The notes below the pieces were generated by a model. That model did no database searches. It saw nothing but the letters and a program-made list of their open reading frames with translations, and was not told the DNA's origin. From the NCBI RefSeq assembly GCF_025215495.1, contig NZ_CP104302.1:3038001-3102000 (forward strand): 64,000 nucleotides of DNA, in the 5' to 3' direction. Shown here piece by piece: positions 9,701 through 18,009 of this stretch. Each line of letters starts with the position of its first letter. The first letter of the stretch is position 1. This stretch comes from Mycolicibacterium brumae. GTDB taxonomy: Bacteria > Actinomycetota > Actinomycetes > Mycobacteriales > Mycobacteriaceae. The translations under genes and the position numbers were made by a program.

Positions 9701-9908
9701 TGGTCAGCGCGGTTCGGGCCGCGGTGCCGGGCTTGCCGGCGGTGGTGAGCAGCAGCACCTTCTCCGGGTCGACGCCCGCGGCGATGCGGGCGGCGGCGAT
9801 GTCGACCAGCATGCTGCTCTTGCCGGTCCCGGGTCCGCCGAGCACTCGGACGACGCCGCGCAGGGTGTCCGGCAGCGCCGCGGCGGTGGCGCGTTCGGTG
9901 GTGGTCAT
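6750..9908 (-). CDS. adnA: AdnA, motor-nuclease subunit of the AdnAB helicase-nuclease
   Basis: Protein of 1052 aa, orthologous to Rv3202c. The N-terminal UvrD-like motor has Walker A GGPGTGKS (about residues 24-31) and a divergent motif II (VDDAQHLDPQ). The C-terminal RecB-family nuclease shows RGRADRVERD...IVDVKTGR. Cysteines flanking the nuclease (TDCPLRW and CAHCPMRAHC) fit the 4Fe-4S cluster of AddB-type nucleases. Just before the nuclease core is an in-frame Ala/Asp/Thr repeat (ADADT) from a 15-bp DNA repeat. The gene is first in the adnAB pair. It is divergent from lipV across a 433-bp gap that contains a 184-bp palindrome. Confidence 0.95.
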   Translation of the reverse strand: MTTTERATAAALPDTLRGVVRVLGGPGTGKSSMLVDIAAARIAAGVDPEKVLLLTTAGKPGTAARTALTTALLGARGGRTQVIREPLVRTAHGYAFALLARAAQRAGDPPPRLITGTEQDGIIRDLLAGDAEDGAAHWPPALRPALATAAFANELRDLLARCAERGIDPSELKRLGKRANRPEWVAAARFANQYEQVMMLRAAVGMAAPQATIPALGAAELIGAAVDTLLADPDLLDAERARLSVLLVDDAQHLDPQAARLVRLLAPGPELTVIAGDPNQSAFGFRGADAGLLAESDGSLVELTHSHRCKPAVAKAISAVAALLPGTGPARQLSGENEDPGQVRAIVVGSAHAEAAAIADTLRRAHLLDGVAWGQMAVIVRSVTRVGAALTRTLTAAGVPVAAGRTRPPIAENACVRALLTVLQAADGDLGGDDALALLTGPIGRIDPVTLRQLRRTLRRLDGASPPRDFGELAAEALNAPGAVNGPGARQLQRVAAVLKAARADGDPRRRLWQAWRRSGLQPRLLAAAERGGPGAARAEADLDAVTELFDVAEQFLERSPGATARTLADHVAGLTLPVTVGEPNETPDAVTVLSPQQALGREWDVVVIAGLQEGLWPNTIPRGGVLATQALLDTLDGVTGVVSTRAPLVADERRLLLTAMGRSRDQLIVTAVDSGEGDGDESPSAFFREISRVATAENAPADAVPAPLTGPVPVLSETSVVGRLRAMLCAPDGAATDDQRRSAATQLARLAAAGVPGANPDDWHGLATVSTAAPVHDGADPIPMSPSTLQTVTDCPLRWLAERHGGSDARNMASSLGTLVHALIADVARTPQQRANELEKLWDQLPFDSPWHARNELQRHLDMLVAFEEWRTGTRGELTEVGVEVGVDGPLDAADADADTADADTADADTADADTGAGVRIRGRADRVERDADGRLVIVDVKTGRNPATKADAAAHAQLAMYQLAVAEGLLGAGETPGGARLVYVGKTGAAGATVREQDPLTDETREHWRQTIAAAATDMTGPEFTARRNAGCAHCPMRAHCPAHRDPGTA
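7162..7221 (-). repeat. 15-bp tandem repeat inside adnA (4 units)
   Basis: Units begin at 7162, 7177, 7192 and 7207 on the plus strand, with consensus GTGTCTGCGTCGGCG; the fourth diverges in its last bases. They encode an acidic (ADADT)n stretch between the helicase part and the RGRAD nuclease motif. Being a multiple of 3 bp, copy-number change keeps the frame. Confidence 0.9.
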
Positions 9909-10027
9909 GGCTGTATGTCACCACGTCGGTCCGACAAGTTCGGGGACGCGACACACCGACGCCTCGGAGGCTTTCGGTGCGTGCCACACGAGTAACAGCC
10001 GCACCAGGCGCAGACGAGATTCCTGTT

Positions 10028-10211
10028 TGTCCACCTATGCGCGACGGATTCCCACCATGAGCGACAGCGTCTCACCCCAAGCGACAAGCGACGGCATCTC
10101 ACTGCGAGCGACAGGCCAGGCGCCGCGGTGAGATGACACGGAGAGCCGGCGCTGTCGCTGCAGGTGAGACCTTGTCGCTGAAGGCGAGAAAGCGTCGCTC
10201 ATAGGTGGACA
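10028..10211. repeat. 184-bp symmetric palindrome between adnA and lipV (GCGAC/TCTCAC boxes)
   Basis: The outer 19 bp (10028-10046 and 10193-10211) are inverted copies with one mismatch. Inside, GCGACR boxes at 10041, 10061 and 10081 mirror TGTCGC/CGTCGC boxes at 10153, 10173 and 10193 about one centre (10119.5). TCTCAC at 10070 mirrors GTGAGA at 10164. Boxes repeat every 20 bp. The element fills much of the divergent promoter gap; the remaining gap sequence (10212-10341) is C-rich and holds no gene. It is related to, but distinct from, the three twelve-box arrays elsewhere in the window. Confidence 0.85.
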
Positions 10212-10341
10212 GAAGTTTAGATCGAGTTTCGCGGGGACGGATGGGGCAAGCGGGGCGAATGTGACGAACGGGGTGGATGCCCCCGCACGGCCCCGCCGCG
10301 CACCGCACCGCTCCGCACCGCCCCGCCCCGCTACTGGCAGC

Positions 10342-11133
10342 ATGAAACCCATGCCCGCACAACTGCACACCTTCCGGTACGGCCCCGATGGTCCGGCGCA
10401 GGTGCTGGCGCTGCACGGCCTGACCGGGCACGGTCGGCGGTGGGAGGACCTCGCCAACAACCATCTGCCCGAGGTCACCGTGCTGGCGCCGGATCTGATC
10501 GGACACGGCCGGTCGTCGTGGATCGCGCCGTGGAGCCTGGACGCCAACGTCGAAGCCCTGGCCGCGCTGCTGGAGCCCGAGGGCGAACCCGTCGTCGTCG
10601 TCGCGCATTCGTTCGGCTGCGCGGTCGCGCTGCACCTGGCCCACCAGCGCCCCGACCTGGTGCGCGGTCTGTTGCTGCTGGACCCCGCGGTCGGGATCGA
10701 CGGGAACTGGCTGGCCGGGATCGCCGAGGCGATGCTGTCCTCGCCGGACTACCCCGACCCGGCCGAAGCCCGCGAGGAGAAGGCCGGCGGGTCCTGGGCC
10801 GACGTCGACCCCGCACTGCTGGACGCCGATATGGACGAGCACCTGATCACGCTGCCCAACGGCCGCTACGGCTGGCGGCTGTACGTCCCGGCGATGGTGT
10901 CCTACTGGAGCGAACTGGCACGCCGGCCGGTCTTCCCCCGCGCCGGCACGCCGACGATCCTGGTGCGCGCGCTGCGGACCGACCCGCCGTATGTCACCGC
11001 GGAACTCGTCGACGGGCTGACCAACCGGCTCGGCGACGATTTCCGGCTGGTCGACCTGGACTGCCTGCACATGGTTGCCCAGGCCAGGCCGGCCGAGACC
11101 GCGGCGCTGGTCCGCGACCTGCTGGAACGCTGA
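10342..11133 (+). CDS. lipV: Alpha/beta-hydrolase, LipV-type lipase/esterase
   Basis: About 263 aa from the ATG at 10342; an ATG at 10351 is also possible, and the open frame upstream is low-complexity Pro/Arg. It is an alpha/beta-hydrolase: HGLTGHGRRW oxyanion region, nucleophile elbow AHSFGCAVAL (Ser), acid in the C-terminal half, and catalytic His in DCLHMVAQARP near the end. Position after adnAB matches Rv3203 (lipV). The physiological substrate is unknown. It is followed after 5 bp by the alkyltransferase-like gene, so the two probably form an operon. Confidence 0.82.
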   Translation: MKPMPAQLHTFRYGPDGPAQVLALHGLTGHGRRWEDLANNHLPEVTVLAPDLIGHGRSSWIAPWSLDANVEALAALLEPEGEPVVVVAHSFGCAVALHLAHQRPDLVRGLLLLDPAVGIDGNWLAGIAEAMLSSPDYPDPAEAREEKAGGSWADVDPALLDADMDEHLITLPNGRYGWRLYVPAMVSYWSELARRPVFPRAGTPTILVRALRTDPPYVTAELVDGLTNRLGDDFRLVDLDCLHMVAQARPAETAALVRDLLER

Positions 11134-11138
11134 CACCC

Positions 11139-11435
11139 ATGGCAAAGGTCAGCGACGACGACGTCGAACGGGTTCGCGCGCTGATCGCCGGCATCCCGTC
11201 GGGCCGGGTGTGCACCTACGGCGACATCGCCGCCGCCGCGGGGTTGTCCAGCCCGCGGATCGTCGGCTGGATCCTGCGCACCGACAGCGGTGGCCTGCCC
11301 TGGCACCGAGTGATCAACGCCGCGGGCCGGGCTTCCACCCACAAGAGCGACCGGCAGCTGGAATTGCTGCGCGCCGAGGGTGTGCTCGCCGAGGACGGCC
11401 GGGTCCCGCTGCGCGAATACCGCCACAATCTCTGA
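11139..11435 (+). CDS. Alkyltransferase-like (ATL) DNA repair protein
   Basis: Protein of 98 aa from the ATG at 11139, 5 bp after lipV; orthologous in context to Rv3204. It matches the DNA-binding domain of O6-alkylguanine-DNA alkyltransferases (IPSGRVCTYGDIAAAAG, wing and recognition helix). The active-site PCHR is PWHR here, so the acceptor cysteine is a tryptophan. ATL proteins with this change bind O6-alkylguanine and flag it for nucleotide excision repair instead of repairing it directly. The cysteine in the helix region (RVCTYG) is not the acceptor. Confidence 0.88.
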   Translation: MAKVSDDDVERVRALIAGIPSGRVCTYGDIAAAAGLSSPRIVGWILRTDSGGLPWHRVINAAGRASTHKSDRQLELLRAEGVLAEDGRVPLREYRHNL

Positions 11436-11526
11436 CCCGGGGGGAACTCGCGGGGAATATTCGCCACCCGGGCTGTGTTGCACATCACAACCCCTCTGGC
11501 CGGAGGGGCCAATCGAGGTGATTCAC

Positions 11527-11841
11527 ATGTCCAAGAAAACGCACATGATGCCCTGGGCGCCGCTGGCGTTCGTGTTCCTGCTCATCGCGTTCGCGTCGAT
11601 GGGGACCCTGGTGGTGACGCTGGCGACCGGAAGCGACCTGGCGCCGCTGGTCGGCGTCGTCTTCGCGGTCTCCCTGGTCGCGGCGATCGTCGAATTCCGG
11701 ATCGCGGCCCACCAGGTGTCGCATTCGGTGACCAACCAGGGCGGACACAGCGGCACGAGCATCTTCGACTGGCCGATGGGCCGCGACGACGTCGCCCGCT
11801 ACGCACGGACCTACCGGTCCGACGACAGCGACGCGCACTGA
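11527..11841 (+). CDS. Small two-helix membrane protein, unknown function
   Basis: Protein of 104 aa. Two hydrophobic segments (about residues 10-32 and 37-55) are followed by a hydrophilic His/Ser-rich tail. The ATG at 11527 has a good ribosome binding site (GAGGTG at 11515-11520). I do not recognise the family. It ends 4 bp before the convergent Rv3205c-like gene. The 91-bp gap after the ATL gene may hold its own promoter. Confidence 0.65.
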   Translation: MSKKTHMMPWAPLAFVFLLIAFASMGTLVVTLATGSDLAPLVGVVFAVSLVAAIVEFRIAAHQVSHSVTNQGGHSGTSIFDWPMGRDDVARYARTYRSDDSDAH

Positions 11842-11845
11842 GCCG

Positions 11846-12697
11846 CTACAGCATCAGCCTGACCAGCGCCGTGGTGCGCGCCAGGCCGGGGAAGGCCGCG
11901 GCCGTCGACCGCGGATGCAGCGCGTGCACCGCGAGCCGGAACATCAAGGCCCGCAACAACATCTGCGGCCACTCCGGCAGCGCCTCCCAACGGTCGATCA
12001 GACCGTCGTCGGCGCCACCCCAGGACAACGCGTCGACGACGGCGACCCCAGCCGCCCACGACGTCGGCCGCCAGTACGGGGTGATGTCGGTGATGCCGGG
12101 CGCCGCGGCGCCGGCGAACAGCACGGTGCCATAGAGGTCGCCGTGCACCAGCTGGTTGGGACTGCGGGTCGGCCGGCGCAGTTCGGCGAGCTCGTTGAGC
12201 AGTTCGACAGACTTCTGCCCGTCCGGGGACCCGGGCGTGATCCGCGCGCCCGATGGCAGCGAGTGCAGCGGCCGGTCCTCCCAAGCAGCCCGGTCGGCGG
12301 CGACGAACACGTCGACGTCGGCCCACGGCGCGACCGGCGGCTGGGTCAGGAAACGCGGCCGCTCCAACTTGGCGGTCGCCTCGTGCAGCCGCACCGCGGC
12401 GGAGACGACCTCGTCGTAGCGCGGCTCGGGACTGCCCGCGACGTAGGTGTCCGCGCGCCAGCCGGACACCACGAACCGCCCGTCGGTGGAGCGCACCGGT
12501 CGGGCCAGCCGCAGCCCGTCGACGAACAACGTCTCGCGGACCTTGGCAGACCAGGCGGCGCGGGCGTGGTCGGCGACCATGGACAGCACGACCTCGCCGT
12601 AGCGGTGGCCGCCCTCCCAACCCGATCCCAGCGGCGTCGAGGTCGCAGAACCCAGCCCGAATGCGGCAAGCACATGATCAGGCGGCTGTTCGGTCAC
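11846..12697 (-). CDS. TIGR02569-type conserved actinobacterial protein (Rv3205c-like)
   Basis: Protein of 283 aa starting at a GTG. The fold looks aminoglycoside-phosphotransferase-like: a glycine-rich N-terminus (GLGSATSTPLGSGWEGG), then LVHGDLYGTVLFAG, which resembles the HGDLxxxN catalytic loop of APH kinases with Asn replaced, and ITDITPYWRP, which resembles the following metal-binding segment. Substrate unknown, and activity doubtful because the catalytic loop is altered. A TAGGGT box 6 nt before the GTG suggests a leaderless mRNA. Confidence 0.75.
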   Translation of the reverse strand: MTEQPPDHVLAAFGLGSATSTPLGSGWEGGHRYGEVVLSMVADHARAAWSAKVRETLFVDGLRLARPVRSTDGRFVVSGWRADTYVAGSPEPRYDEVVSAAVRLHEATAKLERPRFLTQPPVAPWADVDVFVAADRAAWEDRPLHSLPSGARITPGSPDGQKSVELLNELAELRRPTRSPNQLVHGDLYGTVLFAGAAAPGITDITPYWRPTSWAAGVAVVDALSWGGADDGLIDRWEALPEWPQMLLRALMFRLAVHALHPRSTAAAFPGLARTTALVRLML

Positions 12698-12703
12698 GGG
12701 ATC

Positions 12704-12709
12704 ACCCTA
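12704..12709 (-). promoter_or_regulatory. Candidate -10 box (TAGGGT) of the Rv3205c-like gene
   Basis: TAGGGT on the minus strand, 6 nt upstream of the GTG start at 12697. This spacing is typical of mycobacterial leaderless transcripts. Confidence 0.5.
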
Positions 12710-12773
12710 GCGCCGCGACGGCCGCTGACCGCGCGGCTGGTTCGCGCCTTTACCGGTTTGTGTCCGGCGCCGC

Positions 12774-13937
12774 TCAATAGTCGACCATGTCCGGCTCGAA
12801 CCGGGCCGCCCAGGCGACGATCCCGCCGGCCAGCGACACCACGTCGTCGAACCCGCGGTCCCGCAATTGAGCCGCGACCTGCGCCGAGCGCACCCCGGAT
12901 TTGCAGTACAGCACGATGCGGCGGTCGGTCGGCAGCTCGTCGACGCCCGCGCCGGAGTCGAAGGACGACTTCGGCGTCAGTTGCGCGCCGTCGATCCGGT
13001 TGATCTCCCACTCCCCCGGCTCGCGCACGTCGACCAGCGCGAACGGCTGCCCGGAGGCCCGCAGTTCGGCCAGCTCGTCGGCGCTGATCTCCTCGGCGGC
13101 GTCCGCGGCGGCGGTGATGCCGCAGAACTCCTCGTAGTCGACCAGGTCGGTGATCGGCGCGGCGGCCGGGTCCTTGCCGACGCGGATGGTGCGAAACGTC
13201 ATGGCCAGCGCGTCGTACAGCAGCACCCGGCCCAGCAGCGACTCGCCCACACCGGTGATCAGCTTGATCGCCTCGGTGCCCATGATGGAGGCGACGGTGC
13301 CGCACAGCACCCCGAGCACGCCGCCCTCCGCACAGGACGGGACCGCGCCGGGCGGCGGCGGCTCCGGGTACAGGTCGCGCAGGTTCACCCCGCGCCTGTC
13401 CGGGCCGTCCTCCCAGAACACCGCGACCTGGCCGGCGAACCGGAAGATCGAGCCCCACACGTAGGGCTTGCGGGCCACCGCGGCGGCGTCGTTGACCAGG
13501 TAGCGGGTGGCGAAGTTGTCGGCGCCGTCGACGATCAGGTCGTACTCGGCGAACAGGTCCAGCGCGTTGGAGGCGTCCAACCGGAACTCGTGGGTGCGCA
13601 CCCGCACCAGCGGGTTGAGCGCCCGCACCGACTCGGCGGCGCTGAGCGCCTTGGGCCGCCCGACGTCGGCCTGACCGTGGATGATCTGGCGCTGCAGGTT
13701 GGACTCCTCGACGACGTCGAACTCGACGATGCCGATGGTCCCGACCCCGGCGGCCGCCAGGTACAGCAGCGCGGGCGCGCCGAGCCCGCCGGCGCCGACG
13801 ACCAGCACCCGGGCGTTCTTGAGGCGGCGCTGCGCCACCGCGCCGACGCCCGGAATGATCAGGTGCCGGCTGTAGCGGGTGACCTCTTCGCGGGTCAGTT
13901 CGGCGGCCGGGGAAACCAGCGGCGGGAGGCTGGGCAT
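12774..13937 (-). CDS. moeZ: MoeZ/MoeB1: adenylyltransferase-sulfurtransferase (ThiF + rhodanese)
   Basis: Protein of 387 aa. The N-terminal ThiF/E1-like domain (about 20-260) has the ATP-binding GAGGLGAPAL, the RQIIHGQ.DVGRPK segment and VDGADNFATRYL. The C-terminal rhodanese domain (about 285-385) carries the active loop YCKSGVRS with the sulfur-carrying Cys. In mycobacteria this enzyme adenylates and thiocarboxylates sulfur carriers such as MoaD2 and CysO for molybdopterin and cysteine synthesis. The zinc-binding CXXC pairs of E. coli MoeB are absent. It lies 8 bp downstream of the DUF3152 gene, a probable operon as in Rv3207c-Rv3206c. Confidence 0.93.
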   Translation of the reverse strand: MPSLPPLVSPAAELTREEVTRYSRHLIIPGVGAVAQRRLKNARVLVVGAGGLGAPALLYLAAAGVGTIGIVEFDVVEESNLQRQIIHGQADVGRPKALSAAESVRALNPLVRVRTHEFRLDASNALDLFAEYDLIVDGADNFATRYLVNDAAAVARKPYVWGSIFRFAGQVAVFWEDGPDRRGVNLRDLYPEPPPPGAVPSCAEGGVLGVLCGTVASIMGTEAIKLITGVGESLLGRVLLYDALAMTFRTIRVGKDPAAAPITDLVDYEEFCGITAAADAAEEISADELAELRASGQPFALVDVREPGEWEINRIDGAQLTPKSSFDSGAGVDELPTDRRIVLYCKSGVRSAQVAAQLRDRGFDDVVSLAGGIVAWAARFEPDMVDY

Positions 13938-13945
13938 GGCGGGGC

Positions 13946-14956
13946 CTAAGCGATCGGGTGCGGCCAGGGGTTGAACCGGCAGGTCTTGCCGTCAGCGGGG
14001 ATCTGGCCCGGGTCGAACTTGGCGGCGTCGTCGTTGGAGGTCGAGAAGGTCTGCTGCATCATCACCGGCGCCAGCGCGCCTTCGGTGGCGCAGGCCTCGT
14101 GCTGCTGGTAGCCGATGGCGTGGCCCACCTCGTGGTTGACCAGGTACTGCCGGTAGGAGCCGATGTCGCCCTGGAACGGCATCGCGCCGCGGACCCAGCG
14201 GGCCTCGTTGAGGAACACCCGCGCCTCCGGCTCGGCGGCGGGGTCGGGCTGGAACGCCGGGTTGAAGCAGGACGCCTCGAGGGCGATCTCATAGCCGCAG
14301 CCCTCCCGGATGGTCATCGGCGAGGTGAGCGACACCCGGAAGTCGGGGACGCCCTCGAAGCTCGCGTCGACCCGGCGGAAGCCGATCCGCTCGTCGTAGA
14401 TCCAGCTTTTCGGGTTCGCCAGGGTCTGACTGACCATCCGGGCGAACGCGTCGTCGCCGCCGATGTCCACCGGGTCCAGGCCGTCCTCGATCTCGACGGT
14501 GTAGGTGAACACCCGGGTGGTGCCCTTGCCGACCTGCTCCTCGACGCCCGGAACGACGTGCCAGGTGCGCGCGCCGGCCTGGGTGTAATTGCCGCAGCAG
14601 TCCGGCAGCTTCCCGGCCGGCAGGTTCGCGTCGAACTCGGAGAGGCCCTTCGGCGGGGCGCCGAGGATGGTGGTGGCGTGCGCGTTGATGTCCACGTCGC
14701 CGGCGGGCTGCTCGTCGGCGACCGGGGCCGGGGTGGGCGCGGTGACGCTCTGGTACACGACGACGACGGTGACCACGATCAGGATCGGCAGCGCGTACGC
14801 CCGCCAGCCGTAGGTCCGGGCGAATCGGCTCAGCCAGCTCTGCTTGCGGAACTGCGGACGGTCTTCGCGATTGGACCGGGGTCGTCCGGCGTCGCCGGCC
14901 AACGGATCACGCTGCGCGCGAAGCGGTTCGCGTAGCTCGCTGTGCAGCACGGGCAC
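13946..14956 (-). CDS. DUF3152 membrane-anchored putative zinc metalloprotease
   Basis: About 336 aa from a GTG at 14956, chosen for a GAGGA ribosome site 8 nt upstream; an ATG-initiated frame extends to 15097 but would run into the divergent tetR promoter. An Arg-rich cytosolic N-terminus is followed by one membrane segment (YALPILIVVTVVVVYQ) and a large extracytoplasmic domain. That domain contains HEVGHAIGYQQH, a full HExxHxxGxxxH zinc signature of metzincin type. Cysteine pairs fit disulfides outside the cell. Orthologue of Rv3207c; protease activity is inferred from the motif only. Confidence 0.87.
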   Translation of the reverse strand: MPVLHSELREPLRAQRDPLAGDAGRPRSNREDRPQFRKQSWLSRFARTYGWRAYALPILIVVTVVVVYQSVTAPTPAPVADEQPAGDVDINAHATTILGAPPKGLSEFDANLPAGKLPDCCGNYTQAGARTWHVVPGVEEQVGKGTTRVFTYTVEIEDGLDPVDIGGDDAFARMVSQTLANPKSWIYDERIGFRRVDASFEGVPDFRVSLTSPMTIREGCGYEIALEASCFNPAFQPDPAAEPEARVFLNEARWVRGAMPFQGDIGSYRQYLVNHEVGHAIGYQQHEACATEGALAPVMMQQTFSTSNDDAAKFDPGQIPADGKTCRFNPWPHPIA

Positions 14957-15072
14957 GCGACTATCCTCGCGGCGGCCCGGATAACTCACCGAACCAGGAT
15001 GGCATATCGGCGCGATTACCCAGGTACGGCACGCCCGCACGCGTGCCGAGGGCCCGACTCCGGCAGGAGTAG

Positions 15073-15789
<717 letters not shown>

Positions 15790-15817
15790 GTCTTACCCGC
15801 AGGCCGCGGGCTCGGCG

Positions 15818-16045
15818 CTACTTGCCGAAGCCGACCCGGCGTCCGTCGGCGGGGCCGAGTTCGACGTAGGCGATCTTCTGGGTCGCGACGATGAACTTGC
15901 GGCCCTTCTCGTCGGTCAGGCTCAGCACGGAGGCGCCCTCGCTGCCGAGCGCGTCGTGGATCTGCTTCTCCAGCAGCTCCGGCTTCTCCTCGCTGGCGAA
16001 GACCAATTCGCGCGGGCTGTCCGTGATACCGATCTTGACGTCCAC
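15818..16045 (-). CDS. DUF3107 small protein (TB9.4-like)
   Basis: Protein of 75 aa, short and charged: MDVKIGITDSPRELVFASEE, then KIAYVELGP near the end. It matches the actinobacterial DUF3107 family (Rv3208A/TB9.4 in this position); function unknown. It is convergent with the tetR gene (28-bp gap). Its promoter must lie in the 387-bp gap to the MmpS-like gene, which also contains three 64-bp tandem repeats. Confidence 0.88.
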   Translation of the reverse strand: MDVKIGITDSPRELVFASEEKPELLEKQIHDALGSEGASVLSLTDEKGRKFIVATQKIAYVELGPADGRRVGFGK

Positions 16046-16147
16046 GCTGATATGCCTTTCCTAGGTCTGATGTGCCCTGCCAGGCTAATCGACGGGGCGG
16101 CGTTTGCCCGGGTCGGGCCGTTCGCCGCTGGCGAACCTGTGCCGAAT

Positions 16148-16339
16148 CGAGCGGTCGCGGGCTCTCGGGCGCGCGAAAGCTCGGTCAGGTACGTAGGGTC
16201 GTGTACGTAGCCGAGCGGTCGGGGGCCCTCGGGTGCGCGACCGCTCGGCCGCGTACGGCCGACCGCGTACCCAAGCCAGCGGTGGCGGGGCTTGCGCGCG
16301 GCGAGCGATCGGTTGCGTACGCCCGGCAGCCGGACACGC
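16148..16339. repeat. Three 64-bp tandem repeats, each a potential hairpin
   Basis: Units start at 16148, 16212 and 16276, exactly 64 bp apart, with cores CGAGCGGTCG, CGAGCGGTCG and CCAGCGGTGG and a GTACG-containing end. The middle unit forms a perfect 12-bp inverted repeat (16210-16221 with 16238-16249). They lie in the divergent gap between DUF3107 and the MmpS-like gene. I see no gene in 16046-16432. Confidence 0.85.
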
Positions 16340-16432
16340 CCCCGCGGGTGTCGGCGCGATCCGGCGATCACCCGTACCATCGCGTTAAGGAAGTTACACA
16401 AGTGACTGTTGTGACTAGTGGGTGGTGACGCG

Positions 16433-17281
16433 ATGAAGCCGTATTGGAACGGTCCGGCGACCGGCTACGCCGACGACGACGAGGCCCGCGACAGCGGGGG
16501 CGGCAGCAGCCGCTATCGCGCCGCCACCACCGCGCTCTATGACGACGCCCCCGAGTACCAGCCGGAATACACACGCAACCGGGGCTACGCCGACGATGAC
16601 GCCCCCAGCGACTCCTGGGACTACGACGGCGAGTACGACGGCCTCGACGAGGAGTACGACCCGCACTACGAGCACTACGCCCCCGACACCCGCTGGCGGT
16701 TCGTCGCGGTGATCGCCGGCATCGTGCTGCTGGTCGCCCTGATCGGCACCGCCGTGGCGCTGCGCGGCCGCGACGCCTCCACGGTGGCCGTCACCCCGTC
16801 GCCGACCGCCCCGGCCACCACCCCGCGCACGGTCACCGCGACCATCCCGCCGTCGACCACCGCGGCGCCGTCAACCAGCGCCGCGGTCCCGGCGCCGTCC
16901 GGGGAGGCGAACCCGGAGACCGTGGTCACCGTGCCGCCGAGCACCACGGCGCATCAGAACCCGCCGGCCGACCCGCTGCCGCCGGCCGCCGAGGTCGACC
17001 CGGCGGTGGCCCAGCGCACCGTCACCTACACCGTGACCGGCAATCGGCAGCTGTTCGACCTGGTCACCGTCATCTACACCGACGAGCAGGGCTTCCCGCG
17101 CACCGACATCAACGTCGCGCTGCCGTGGACCCGCACCGTGGTGCTCAACCCGGGCGTGACGCTGAAATCGGTGACCGCGACGAGTGTGGCCGGCCAACTG
17201 AATTGCGCCATCAACGACGGCGCCGGGTCCATGCTGGCCCAGCAGAACGCCGGGACCATCCTGGCCGCCTGCTCCGGGTAG
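16433..17281 (+). CDS. MmpS-like membrane-anchored protein (Rv3209-like)
   Basis: Protein of 282 aa from the ATG at 16433 (GGTGGTGA upstream). An acidic, Tyr/Asp-rich cytosolic N-terminus of about 85 residues precedes one membrane segment (FVAVIAGIVLLVALIGTAVAL). A Thr/Pro/Ala-rich stalk follows, then a small beta-type domain with QRTVTYTVTGNRQLFDLVTVIY, typical of MmpS proteins that partner MmpL lipid exporters. No mmpL is nearby, so any partner is elsewhere. It ends 3 bp from the convergent ferritin-like gene. Confidence 0.8.
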   Translation: MKPYWNGPATGYADDDEARDSGGGSSRYRAATTALYDDAPEYQPEYTRNRGYADDDAPSDSWDYDGEYDGLDEEYDPHYEHYAPDTRWRFVAVIAGIVLLVALIGTAVALRGRDASTVAVTPSPTAPATTPRTVTATIPPSTTAAPSTSAAVPAPSGEANPETVVTVPPSTTAHQNPPADPLPPAAEVDPAVAQRTVTYTVTGNRQLFDLVTVIYTDEQGFPRTDINVALPWTRTVVLNPGVTLKSVTATSVAGQLNCAINDGAGSMLAQQNAGTILAACSG

Positions 17282-17284
17282 CCG

Positions 17285-17944
17285 TTAGGCGAGGCCGAGT
17301 TCGGCCATCCGGTCGGCGTGGGTGCGCTGCACCTTCTCGAAAAACTCGGTCAGCTGTCCCAGCCCGTTGGTGCCCGACAGCACCAGATCGACCAGTTCGT
17401 CACGCTCGGCCATCACGTACTGAGCCTGGGTGATGGCCTCACCGAGCAGTCGACGCGCCCACAGCGCCAGCCGGGACCGCTGCTGGTCGCTGGCGGCGAC
17501 CGCGGCGCGGATCTCCTCCACCACGAACTGCGAGTGCCCGGTCTCGGCGAGCACGCCGCGCACCACATCGGCGATCTCGTCGGGCAGGCCTTCGGCGATC
17601 TCGAGGTAGAAGTCCGCCGCCAGCGCATCACCGATATAGGTCTTGACCAGCGCTTCTTCCCACGTGCTCGGGATGGTCTGGGCGTGATAGGACTCCAGCA
17701 CCGACCGGTACTTCGCCATCGCCTGCTGCACGTGCATCCCGCGCTGCTCCAGCGCGTCGGACACCAATTCGAAATGGCCCATCTCGGCGGCGGCCATCAG
17801 CGCCATATTGATCCGGCCATTGAGATCCGGCGCCATCCGGGCTTCCTCGGTCAGTCGATAAAACGCCGCGACCTCGCCGTATGCCAGCAACGCGAACAGT
17901 TCGTCGATCCCGGGATGATCCGCCGAAACCTTGGCTGCGCCCAT
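17285..17944 (-). CDS. Ferritin-like fold protein (Rv3210c-like)
   Basis: Protein of 219 aa. An all-helical ferritin-like domain with Glu/His positions on separate helices (GEVAAFYRLTEEA, AAAEMGHFELV, AADFYLEIAEGL, LAETGHSQFVVEE), as expected for a diiron or MiaE-like protein. The EMGH and ETGH pairs are the likely metal-binding ExxH motifs. Enzymatic role unknown. The start is the ATG at 17944; the open frame upstream reads into the divergent rhlE leader. Confidence 0.8.
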   Translation of the reverse strand: MGAAKVSADHPGIDELFALLAYGEVAAFYRLTEEARMAPDLNGRINMALMAAAEMGHFELVSDALEQRGMHVQQAMAKYRSVLESYHAQTIPSTWEEALVKTYIGDALAADFYLEIAEGLPDEIADVVRGVLAETGHSQFVVEEIRAAVAASDQQRSRLALWARRLLGEAITQAQYVMAERDELVDLVLSGTNGLGQLTEFFEKVQRTHADRMAELGLA

Positions 17945-18009
17945 GGCGCCCACTCTAAAGCCTGCGGCCTGCAAAGGTCCGCGCGGCGGGGTTTTCCAGC
18001 CCGGAGCGT

